In this document: positions 1-11,100 of the stretch, piece after piece | Position numbering within the stretch: position 1 is the first letter of the stretch | How the letters are laid out: each line of letters opens with the position of its first letter | DNA from: Cardiocondyla obscurior | Taxonomy: Eukaryota > Arthropoda > Insecta > Hymenoptera > Formicidae | Length of the DNA stretch: 64,000 nt | Direction: 5' to 3' | NCBI RefSeq assembly: GCF_019399895.1 | Contig: NC_091865.1 | Coordinates: 11,847,001 to 11,911,000 of the forward strand | Translations under genes and position numbers: made by a program | Notes under the pieces: generated by a model | What the model saw: the letters and a program-made list of their open reading frames with translations, nothing else | Databases searched by the model: none | What the model was told of the DNA's origin: nothing

Positions 1-3000
1 ATATATCGAATCTCACATTTGCATCAATATCGTAACAATTTTTGCACATAACACAGCATAATCTTGATGGTTTCCGCACTTTAACACCCCGTGCACTTTC
101 TGTTACCCAATATAATGCGCGAAGTAGGCCGTAACAGTCGTCATAAAACTTGCGAATCGGTAGTACGAGAGCAGAAGAAGAGAAAGAGCGGAAACGCGCT
201 TCGAATACGCGTACCGAACTGAAAGTATACCGAGGAGGTTCGAAACCGTGAGGCCCCCACTGGTCCGTTTCGTCCCCTTCGCTGCCTCCTTCTCGGGGCC
301 CAGATTCGTGCCCAGTTTTTATCGTGACGCTTTGTTCTAATCCCGCGGCGCGACCCCTTGCGCATACATCACATCACAATGTGTCGTTTTTTCTTATTCC
401 GGGGCCGGTTCGCGTAATGGGTCCTTTATACAACCACCGGTGGGACACGTCTTTAGGACCGTGAGCACAGATGGTGATGTCTCGAAATTTGTCACCCGCT
501 TTCATGCGACAACGAACGTTATTGGATAACATTTAATTTGCTATACAAAATAATCTATAATTACTTTTTTTTATTTTTTATTTAATTGCAACGCTTAATG
601 TTGATTAAATAATAGTAAATTAGGCAAAAGTGTAAAATAAAAATGTTACAACATTTAAAAGCAAGGTGCAAAGAACCCCCGATGGTGCTATATGTATAGT
701 TCTGGCTTTGTTAATTCATTTGCATACTTGTTCGTGGTCGTGATCGAGAATTCAAACCGTGTGCTACGTATAAGAAAGCACGGCGGAAGAGAGGAGACCT
801 TTCGAACGACAATATCTGGGAACCCTTCGTTCTCCTTATTTCTTTTTTTTTTGTTACATGCACGTATGCGCATACGCGCGAGAATTCTTTCTCGACATGC
901 GGGCTCGATAATTCGTGCGAGGTCACGTCGCCACCAGGGCCAGCGTCCGCGAAAAGACATAAAACCTTCCGATCTTTGTGATCCGTGGACGGGAACCAAC
1001 GCGCAGGATCTTAATTCTCTTCGTGGCTCTTTATTAAGAACCGGAGATGAGTAATTGCACGTCGTGCATTTGCGTACCTTTGCTTGGCTTAAGGAACAAT
1101 GGGATACTTATCATATTAAAAAGCAACCGCCCGCTGAGCATCGAATGCCACCAAACTGTTTCTCACTTAGATCAAACTTGAGAGTCGGCCTTTTTTTTTC
1201 TTTTTTTTCGGACATGCGAAAAAAATGTTAAATTGAATGAATGAACGATTTGCCGAAACAGTAGCACATTTTACATTTTTATTGAGAAGATATTCGAGGG
1301 GCACTAAAGTCATATAAAATATATGAGCGAAACGATCTTACCCTCTTTCCGTTACCGTTTTTATTCGATGGGCAAAAATTACAATCGCAAAACCAAACAT
1401 GGCATAAAAGATCAGGCCGCGAGCAAGAACGAATATAAATATACGGCCAGAACGTCGGAGACAAAATACCGTTTCCGCCGTATCGCGAAAAAAAAAGAAA
1501 AGAAAAAAAAAAGGACGAAGGGAGCGAAGAACTTTCTCCACCCCTTCCGTCCCGCCAAGTCACGGCCGCCGCGAAGTACAAGGATAATTGCATTAATTTA
1601 TTCCCGATCCGCCACAGAAATTCTAGATCCTTCGGGCTAATTACGTTATTAAAGGACTCTGCTACTACCCCATACCATCCCGTAGGATTACGGGTTCCCG
1701 ATAAAATTCCTCGAGGAGCAAAACGCCCGATCTCCTGCCGCGCGCCATCGCTCCTTGACACTATTAAATTGCGATTTGCACCGGCGAATCACGGCCGGTA
1801 GGTAGATTCATGCCAATAGTAAGTAATATTCAAGAGTTTTTTAAAACTGTTATTACGGCCGCTCCCTTGTCTGGCTCTCGAATCATAATCGACCGCGTAC
1901 AGAGCGACAAAGGGGAAGTTCGTTAAGCCGTTCGCTCCTCCAGAAACCGCTGATTGTACGCAATTACGAAGAGAATCGCTGATCGAAGAGCCTATGCAGT
2001 TGCGCTAATTGTTAATTTGGAGACGAGGACTCCTATCTACTTTATACTCCGATAGATCAATTAAAACTTTTATTCAGTCTATTTAATCGTGTCCCTGCCG
2101 GATAATAGTGAAAAAAAAAAAAAAAGAAAAAAACGCCTAATAATTTTTGTGAACTTATTAAATAATTTTACATTCGAAGGAAATCAAAACTGCTTAAAAT
2201 TAATTTTATTTTTAACATTAAAATATTTTATTATTAAATTATTTAAAATAATTCTTATTATAAAAAAAAAATATTTTTTTTTAATAAAAGAAGGGAATAG
2301 TCTAAATCTAAAAATAAAAAAGGTATCGCGAAAAGGAAAGGAACGTGAGAAAGTACTCGTATACAGTATTAACAGAACATAGATAAGTAATAAACATCCC
2401 CATTAACGAAAATGAATTAATTAGACAGCGTGAGATCTTTCGCTTCCGGTCGGCGTTGCGAGTTTCTTTTAAGACAGCTGATGCTGATGCAGTAGCAGGG
2501 TCGAATTTGCATGAGGCCCCATAGAGAGAGACTAACTTGATTATTTCACCTTCCCGAGAGCAACGCTGCTCCCCTTGCCCGAGTAATGCGCAAGCTTTAT
2601 AATTAGAGAGGGCTGTTTTCATGTAAATCTGCAATGGTAGTTGAAATATATCCCACGAATGTATCAACCAACATATCATATTCCTTTACCATATAATTCT
2701 CAATAATGATTTATATGCAACCCATAATTGCGCTTCACGTCTCCGTGACGATATAATATATTTTAAAGTATTTCTTTTTTTTTTTAAATTGAAAACTTTC
2801 TTATTATTGGAATTATAATATTACACTTTTCTTTTTTAATAATATTCTTTTACATATGGCAAATTATTATATTGATGAATATTTGTTACAATTAATTAAT
2901 CAGAAGCGTTAATTAATTTTTTTCTTAAATAACAGTTTTACTTGTTATTTATTTAAATAATAGTAATTACTTTTAATCAAATAAAAATTCAAGATAAGCT

Positions 3001-3234
3001 AGATGAAAAAAAAACTGTGTAAAAAATTAAGAGAAAAAAAAACGCAGGGAGAGGGGCGTAACCTGGGAAGAAGAGCGGATAGAGCAGGATTGTATAAGAA
3101 CGAAACAGGCTGCCGGAATTTCTAATGAAGTGTGTGAACTTCGACCCGGTTTCGTAACCTAATTAAATCCGGAACGCGTATGCAAATTTTTGCGCAGCGT
3201 GACGGCGTCGCGCTGAAACCGACCCCCATCGTCT

Positions 3235-3263
3235 TATATACCCTTTCTCTCTTCTCCGCAGTC
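3235..3263 (+). promoter_or_regulatory. Possible TATA-type core promoter
   Basis: A TATATA box at 3235-3240 lies in a CpG-rich block and is followed about 25 bases later by a pyrimidine-rich stretch ending in CAGTC, which resembles an insect initiator. The spacing is a little shorter than the usual 30 or so. No coding exon can be tied to it. It could serve the gene ending at 11025 or a non-coding transcript, or be chance. Confidence 0.2.
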
Positions 3264-3966
3264 GCGCTTCCCCAACGCGTTGCCGCACCGTCGATTTTGG
3301 CTTCGCACGCACTCGCAATTGTGACCGAACTCGACCGTTAATTAATTAGAAGTCTCCGCGGAGAAGGGTTCGACTGAAATGCCGTTACAAGACCCAGGCG
3401 TGCGCGCAAACGAGTCAATAATTTACGAAGGAATAAAGCTCTCTATGGTGCAACCCTATAAGTACTAAACTCCACGATCTCTCGTCAGAATTGTTGTTTA
3501 AGATTAATTAATTATTTACTCCGAACGAATAATACGTTTATAAATAATACAGACTATTTTTAATAAAATTTGATAAGACAAGTCCTTCAAAATTTATCGT
3601 GTAAAGTTATGTTCACAGTAATTTCGTTAATTTCTTAATTTATCGAGATAAAAGTGATCTCTTTTGTTACCGCGGTGCTATCTGTCACGGGAATATTGTC
3701 TGGTCGAGATTAATACATTTTTTGAGTGAATCCTATGCAAGACAAATCGTAGTAACAAAAAAGATCGACCTGTGCTTGACACGATGTCAATGGTCTTTTC
3801 AACTTCTGCCGCGGCATATCGGTAGCAACAGTGCAACCTGCCTGTCCCACAATGCAGCTGAATGCATCCAGTATCGACAATACATCCGGGCCGTTCGATG
3901 GGGATGAATATCTATTGATTGGTGGCATGGGGCGGCCCCTTAGGATCGTTTCTCGATATAGATGTG

Positions 3967-4057
3967 TACCTGCTACGGCCCCAAACACGTTCCCGTTCTA
4001 CCTGCGAGTACGCGCCAAATTATCGTGTCCCGAATGGCACGTGTCACCTGACAGGTA
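3967..4057. promoter_or_regulatory. Small cluster of three CAGGTA motifs
   Basis: CAGGTA occurs as its reverse complement TACCTG at 3967-3972 and 3999-4004, and directly at 4052-4057. CAGGTA(G) is the core bound by the insect early-embryo activator Zelda. Three copies in 91 bp is more than expected, but this is weaker than the cluster at 28881-29010. The cluster lies within a short open frame (3831-4133) that has no recognisable domain. Confidence 0.25.
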
Positions 4058-4825
4058 TCCGCTTGACATTAACAGAATGATGGAAGCTTCCAATATCACT
4101 AATGGCTGCTACTTAACTAGACCAGCAATTTGAATAGCTCCAAACATCGACTTGGAAATCCCTCATTACTATCTGTTTATAATTCGCATCTTACCCTAAT
4201 TGCGATATAATTAATTACGCTAATGATGCTCGGAATATGTAATAAGCATATGTGCTTAATTCTATAATAATTCTTAATATACACGTAAAAAGTAATAAGC
4301 ACAATACAATTTTTTTTATTTGTAATTAATTATAATATAATTGAAATATATTAATTGATTTATTTCATTGGGTGAGCTTACTATTGGATAGAGAAAAGTT
4401 TGCAATACAGGCTACTAATGTGTAATGCGTATAAATATGGGAACACTGTTCACTTCATTATCATCCTAGAGCATATGGTAATAGATAACGGAAATTTCGG
4501 GTCACGCATAATAAACGTTTACCTTCGATCATACGCGTGAACGCAGCTGGGTCTATATCCATTATAGATCGGTAACTTGATATCGATGCATTTTCCTAAC
4601 GCTCGGCAAACATTCGTGTAAAACAAGTTCGGTTACGTCAGGCCGGAGAAAAGATCGAAGATGATGATTCTTTTGGTATGCAAAATCGCTAGGTATAACA
4701 ACTCTTTCTTTTGCGCTTGACAAACATTTAATTTTCTCGAGCGTTTGCGTTACAAATTTATCGTAAAACTTATTTAAATAATACTTATATATAAATAATA
4801 TTCGCAAAAATAATTGCACATTTCT

Positions 4826-4850
4826 TTTTTTTTTTTTTTTTTTTTTTTTT
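4826..4850. repeat. Poly(T) tract
   Basis: A run of about 25 thymines, with one C shortly before it, in non-coding DNA. Similar shorter T or A runs recur through the window (for example near 18140, 23700, 23200, 33950). No retroposon body with a target-site duplication was identified next to it. Confidence 0.7.
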
Positions 4851-7800
4851 CGGTGGTTATCTGGCGAGGCCTGTGAAAGTTTAAACAAATATTCATTACA
4901 ATGCTCGTGCGTGTTAAGATCTGGCGATCTGCTCCTAGCGATAAGACGCAACGTGCGAACCCACGTCTCACGATTCGCTCTAATGAAACCTTAAAATGCG
5001 TATCGAATGTCGGTCGCCTCAGGGAGATCCCGAGATGGATCGCGGATACAGAAAAGGACGAAAGCCCTTCGCATCCGGATACACGTTCCTGTCCTGTCGC
5101 TCGTACGTCAACCCTCGTTGTTTTTTTGCCGCGCTCTTAATAATTGATCATCTGATTACGATACATTATACCCTCCCTAACTTCCCCACCCTCCTCCCCT
5201 TCGTTTCTGCTTGAGCATACTGTCGGAGGGCATTATTCCTGCACCAAGAGAAGTGGTATCGGAAGAGATGGAGAGACTCGGGAGAGAAAGAGACGGCGAT
5301 AGGCAGCAGGCGAGAGAGGGAAACTTTTTCTTTCCGCCGCGCCCGGCGACGGACGGCCATTTGCATATAGGCCCCCTTATCGACAAACACACCGGGGGCG
5401 CCCTTCGTAATGAGGGCCCCCTCCCCTCGTTCAACGTCCCTCTTTCCTTTATTTTTTCAACGTGGACCGCCATTGTCCGTTAACTCATTCGCCGGGACAT
5501 TCGTGGACCAGTAGTAGTATCTCGCTTTCTTCCTCGTTATATCGTTCTCTCTTTTTCTCCCTGTCTCCTTCTCGCACTCGTTATATCAGAACATAGTAGC
5601 TTGTATTACGATATAAAAAAAAGAAAGAAAGAGAGAGATAGGAGAGTAGAAAATAACAAAACCGGTCGGTCATACGTCGAAAAATATGAATCGTACAGAT
5701 AGAGGCGGATGCGTTGGTGCTAGTCTCTCGTGACATCTGCTTCCTAGAATAAGCACAAAAAAAAGGTCCAAAGAGATCTCTTCGCGATCGTTTTTACCGC
5801 GTATATAATTGTAGCCGTGACAGCACGCGGATAATACCCTACCGCTCGATATCGCTCCGCGCGACTACCGTCAGTAATACAAAGGGCAAAAAAGAAAATA
5901 TTTCATACACGTAACAAATCGTCGAATCACCGCATCTGTAATACTGTTTGTTGCTTTTTAATTTTTGTTTTAGCGAGATCTTGATAATAAAGCACACAAT
6001 AGCAGCGCGCAAAAATCCGACGTTTTTCGCGACGAACGACAGTGTTGCAAATAATGTTGACAAATGCCTCAGGGGATTAAAAATTTTTATCAATTTCGAC
6101 GCTGACGTTCTGTAAAAGCGTGTCAAGGGTGATTATCGTTTATCATCATCTTTTAGCACTAGGCATTAAACTTCCTAACGTATTATATCTTAAAATACAT
6201 CTTTATTAAAACAAAATCAACCTGGAATCAAAAGTAAGACCAGAGTTTTTATGTTACCTAAATTTTACACTTTACGAATTTAATTATAAATACTTGTCTT
6301 TTATTAATGTGAAATATTTTTGTAATTAGACTCATTAAAAAATTAAAGTAATAATGTTTAAGATAACAATTTCTTTATACAATTTACTGCGTAAAATAAT
6401 TTATTAATATTGATTAAAAGATACTTTGATTTTTTTTTCATTTTTTTCAGTTTAGTTTTTTGTCTGCTAATTGCTTGTGTTGCTTTTTTTTTAATTAATA
6501 ATATTTAAAGCAATTAGAACATTGCTATCATGTTACTAGCAAAAGTCTTTCTTTATGGTGCACCTGGCACTTTACAAAGATCGGAATTCCACAATTATCT
6601 GCAACTTCCCAGCGTTCTAAATTGCAGGTATTAAATTTGAATTACGCGAAGAGAGGGCTGTAAACCTAATGATTTCTCGAATCTTGTGGTTCTTAATGGA
6701 TCGCGCTAACGATGCGACCTCGCTTCTCAAGATTGAATGTTCACGAAATATGCGACGTTAAAATATAATCATGGGATGAGTATAATAACTCATCTATAAT
6801 TATACCTATCAACGGTACCTAAACGTCATCGATCAAGTCTCATTTCGTTCAAGTACTTTTTAACGAAACGTTTTGATTGCCGAAATAATATACGCGAGTG
6901 TAAAATGCTCAATGAAAATTTCCCAAATTCTTACCCTTTGAACATTTCGAAAACATAAATGACTCTTTCATTTTATAATTTTAAAAATATATAGCGTTAA
7001 TACTTTATGTATAACACGTTTTAATTTTTTTAATACATTTAAATACTTTCCTGGCCGCGTTAGCTTTAATTCAGCTATTCAAAGTATTCTCGCGTATCTT
7101 TGAGAAATAAGTACCAACGATTGCCACACTGCTGCGAGAATACGAATCGCTCGCACTGTTGTTCGCGGTAAGTTACATGTACGAAGACGCAGCAGCGTTC
7201 TCGTTCCCTCAAGATCGATCGTTAACCGGCATTGTTACCCAACCGTCAGGATAATCTGCGGTAGGAATCACGAGCTGTGATAGATACGAAGAAGCGGGCT
7301 CGTGTGTCCGGCCCAGAGGCGGCTAGGGCAGGTGCGACTCTCAGAGAAATAATTAATATTCAGCGAGGAAAAAGTGGGCGAGAAAGAAGGCCCGACGATG
7401 GCCTCCTCTTATAAACGGTTGACGCGTTAGCGGCTGAGGTGCGCGCCGCTTGCTGGCCGCGCACCTGGTACTACGGATACAAAGAAGAAAAAAGGAAAGA
7501 AAAGAATAATCTTCTCACCAATTACGACTATTACAAAAAAAAAAAGAGAGGAAAAAAAAGAACGTTTGGTTACCGTGATCATCTAAACCCAAGACCGCTT
7601 AACTTAATTCGAAAATTATGCGCTGAGCCGTGCGTCAGCGGTGAAATGATACAGCGTGGAGGGTCTGCGTGCGTTTCCGTTATTAATATCAAAAGTGTCT
7701 CACCTTCCGGTGCGTGCGCCCGACCAATTTACGTCGGTCGCGCGGCAGCGGATCGTATCCGCGCCCTGTAAAAGACACCCTCGATTTTCTCTTATCGAAA

Positions 7801-9007
7801 TCCACATCGATACGCGTGTCCGCACTTAGAAATTCCGTTTTCCAACTTCCGCCACCGACTATGATATTTCCTTTATTTCCCATCTAATTGCACGATAGAT
7901 TTTAACCGCCACATGGTTTCTAATTACCACCGTTCCCCGTTCCGAATGTCGTTTGTCGAAATTTTTTATAATAAACATCGCTTCATTTGAACCGCTGTAG
8001 AAACGAAATACAAGATCTTATCTTACTCTGTTTTCTTTCGGAATTTGATTTGTGACGGTAACTCGAGTCCACGAAACGCTATAATGATGATTACAGTTTA
8101 CGCGAGTATCGTAATACGTTTGAAAACGTCCTATTAAGAAGACAGGTTTACGAAGCCCGCCATCGCGATTCCCGCATCGTTATTCTCAATGATATCATTA
8201 TCAGTAATCTAAATAAAAAAAAAAGAAAATAAAAAAAAAATACCAGATGATCGCCCCTGCTTGTCAACGGAGGTATCGTCCGATCGTGCCGCGCCAGGAA
8301 TTGCAGCTGCAGAAAACGAGGAAAACTTGTGATCAGATAAGAGTAAAAGCAGAGGGCGGTATAAGGGAGGGAGATAAAGAGCGTTTGTAGAGGAGAAGAG
8401 GAGAAGTACAAATTACGAGCACCCGGAACCGTTCTTGTGGCCGTGTTAACTTTCGTCGCGTGCCTTCAGGAAATACCTCAACTTTTGCAGCCACGTGCTA
8501 TCGTTGGGGCATTATAAACTTTTCATCGTTCACCTTTGTCCTCCGCCTACCTTCATCCATCGTTACGCGCGTCCGCGGTAAAGTTTACAAATTATTTATG
8601 CAATCGACTTTTTCGCAAACAAACCTTTGCCATGAAACAGACTTACTTTTCATTTTTCTTCTTTTTTTTTTCTTTTTCTTTTAACGAACGCTTTTTGATA
8701 AATGTTTGTGATTTTACAATGGTTAACACATTTGATTGATTTCGTTAGTATTAATTATAATCAATTTTACATGATTATTTAATCAATGTCTAATAAAAAA
8801 TCGTCTTTAGTTGACTTAATAAATCTACATTTAACATCTTTAATAAATATAATTTAGATAAAACAAATGCGAAAATACAACAGAACTACTCGCTTAATAA
8901 AGCTGACAATTACGATACTTAATAATTTATATTATTATTTCATTTTATAGCAGCAAATTTATTTTATTCTACAGTGTAATAATTATGCATAATTTTATAT
9001 GTTACAG

Positions 9008-11025
9008 ATACGAAGCTGTGAATCTGCTTTTTCAAGAAGTTACCAGCGCTTATAGAGACTCGGAGATTGATTGGATGCTAGTGTACAATGCAGGTAGCAC
9101 TATAGATGATACAGTTCTACCCGAGCATGTAACCGAACCTAACGATCTCGATCGCTTGATTAATGGAACGTTCAGACTATTTCTGGCGGCTCTTCCTACT
9201 CCTCCAACAATCGTCACCATAGCCAGGTAAGTCGCTTCTTTTTCTTTGCTTCAATATATTGTGTACCATTTTTTATGACAGATTTTCTATGTAGTTTTTT
9301 TTTTTTAATTAAAACAAAAATTGTAATTACATCAAGTTAATATTCTAAATTATACCGCGTTACCAAAGCATGGTGCCATGTGCACTTGTTGCTGCGTAAT
9401 ATAGACCGGAAATAATTGCACGTACAATAAATTAGCAGATGCAGTTGAGCGTGCAAGAATCGTTTTGCGGTGAGAGGGTTGCGCGCCTCTTAAAGGTGGA
9501 GGACCAAAATTAGCGAGTGCGGTAACATTACCGTGCGTATACCGACAATTAGAAGTTCGGATCGTACAAATTGGCTTAAATTTACGGTTACCAAACAACT
9601 GAAATTATATTGTCCCGCTTTTGCACGCGAAATCGAATGCCGGCAATACCGCAGATGGCGCAGAAGAAGATGTTAGGTGGGCACAAAATAGAGAAGAAGG
9701 GCGGCTTATGGGGGCGACGCGGCGGGGCTGTCCGAAGGGTGGGTTTAGGATCGGGTATACCGTTAAGCCCCACCCTCCAGATAGGCAAGGGTGGGTTTCA
9801 CATAGGGGTGCACAAAATCAAACCATCTAACTTTCGTGTTCCATAGCTAGATGTCCCTACTTTTGATTTCCTGAAGAAATGTTGCAAACTTCCTTTTTTC
9901 AACGTTTTACTTAAATATTAAAAAAAACTACGATGAGGCTTGAGCCTTTGGATTTTGGGAAAATATATTATTAATGGGAATTTTAACGAAACAAATAAAG
10001 ACAATTAAAAGGAAATTTTTTTTTTCTAAATCACGAAATAAATGTCAAGAAAAAATACTTTTATACATAATAATTAATAGATAATACAAAAAAGAAATGT
10101 ATATCTTATCTTCTGTATTACTTTATATTATTCATAATTATTTTAAATTATCTTTTTAAAATAGTTACTTCTAACAGCATTTAATACATGCTTGTTTGGA
10201 ATTATGTTATGGATGTACACACTTATTTTAATACAATGCTACCATTACGTATACATAATTGATGAATTTTAAAGTAAGTGACTTGGCGCCATCTGGCAAC
10301 GAATGTACGGAGATTCTCCTCAAACTTCCGGCAGAAGCTGAAAAAAAAAAATCGATTTCACCCCATTCAACTTCCACCCTTCGCCGTTTCCCAACCCCCA
10401 TTTCGGCACATTAGTTTCCGGGAGAGACACTGCCGGATATCGTCTCTGGACAGTTTGCAGTTTCTCTTGTAGTTTGCCAAACGGTGATTAAACAATCGGC
10501 GACAAAAATTGACCGAGGGCTGAGATAGCAAATAGAAGAAACGTCGAATCGGCGAAAAAGTAAAAGTAGCAGAAGCAAAAGAATGGAGAAAAATGAAAAC
10601 GAAGACAAATAAAAAGTATAAAGAGTACAATTCTTTTAATTATCATCTACTTGTGTCGTTAACTTTTTTTTTCTTTTTTTTTTATATCTTTTTTATGTTT
10701 TTTATTAACAAAATTAATTGACTATTAAATAGTTATACATTTTTTTTCAGAAAGAAAGTCACCGCGAGATTTTGAACAATGACTTGTTGTCACGTAGCGA
10801 GATATTTTATTATAATTCTACGATAAATTAAATAAGGAATATTTTTTTTTATTAACCATGTCTATAATTAAATTAATAATTTTCGTTTGCAGATCTACTG
10901 AGGACGATTATACTCCTATCGAAAACGTTGATCAAATTCAGGTTGACGTTCTTGATCAACTTCGCGAACGACTCGGTTCGGAGATCGATATCAAACTGAT
11001 TTATCAAGATGAAGAACAACAGTAA
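9008..11025 (+). CDS. 3' end of an unrecognised protein-coding gene (last two exons)
   Basis: Two exons join cleanly: 9008-9226 after an acceptor ending ttacag and before the donor gtaagt, and 10893-11025 after tttgcag, ending in TAA. The first exon starts with the last base of a split codon, so the protein continues upstream. The split Arg codon AG|A restores the frame across the 1.67 kb intron. The visible C-terminal part is about 117 residues, acidic and rich in Asp and Glu. It contains EIDWMLVYNAGSTIDD and FRLFLAALPTPPTIVTIA, and it ends GSEIDIKLIYQDEEQQ. I see no signal peptide or clear membrane span. An AATAAA at 11091-11096, 66 bases after the stop, supports a true gene end. Codon use and splice sites look real, but I do not recognise the family and give no function. 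Upstream exons are missing or unidentified. Confidence 0.65.
9652..9661 (+). promoter_or_regulatory. CTCF-like motif CAGATGGCGC
   Basis: The sequence fits the AG(A/G)(G/T)GGCGC core described for insect CTCF. It lies in the intron 9227-10892. A second copy on the opposite strand lies at 10286-10294. Single short motifs are common by chance, so only the paired, convergent arrangement makes this worth listing. Confidence 0.2.
10286..10294 (-). promoter_or_regulatory. CTCF-like motif, opposite strand
   Basis: GCGCCATCT is the reverse complement of AGATGGCGC. It is part of a longer GGCGCCATCTGG. It faces the motif at 9652-9661 across about 620 bp of the same intron. Binding is not shown by the sequence. 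Confidence 0.2.
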
Positions 11026-11090
11026 TCTTTAAAAAAGAATGTAATCTTGTATCTCTTATAATTCTTTAATCCCTTTTTGTCTAGTTGTGA

Positions 11091-11096
11091 AATAAA
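11091..11096 (+). terminator. Polyadenylation signal AATAAA
   Basis: A canonical AATAAA lies 66 bases downstream of the TAA stop of the unrecognised gene and is followed by a T-rich stretch. It marks the likely 3' end of that transcript. Confidence 0.6.
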
Positions 11097-11100
11097 GATG

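Larger units (their letters stand above)
1..9007. other. Non-coding DNA, either intergenic or the upstream intron of the gene ending at 11025
   Basis: I found no exon I can support in these 9 kb. The stretch alternates AT-rich DNA with CpG-rich blocks (roughly 140-420, 860-1060, 3100-3420, 5200-5500, 7140-7460). The open frames seen here are short, lie in several frames of both strands at once, and show no recognisable domain. Because the exon at 9008 begins inside a codon, at least one upstream coding exon must exist. It may lie in this stretch or before base 1. One weak candidate donor, gtaagt at about 7167, follows an open stretch beginning near 7075, but nothing else supports it. Confidence 0.6.

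Noticed and set aside
235..245. GGTTCGAAACC matches a tRNA B-box
   Set aside because: No A-box or acceptor stem upstream on either strand.
3710..4133. Overlapping open frames on both strands in fairly balanced sequence, one reading MQPACPTMQLNAS and onward
   Set aside because: No domain, no usable splice sites and antisense frames equally open. Not enough to call a gene.
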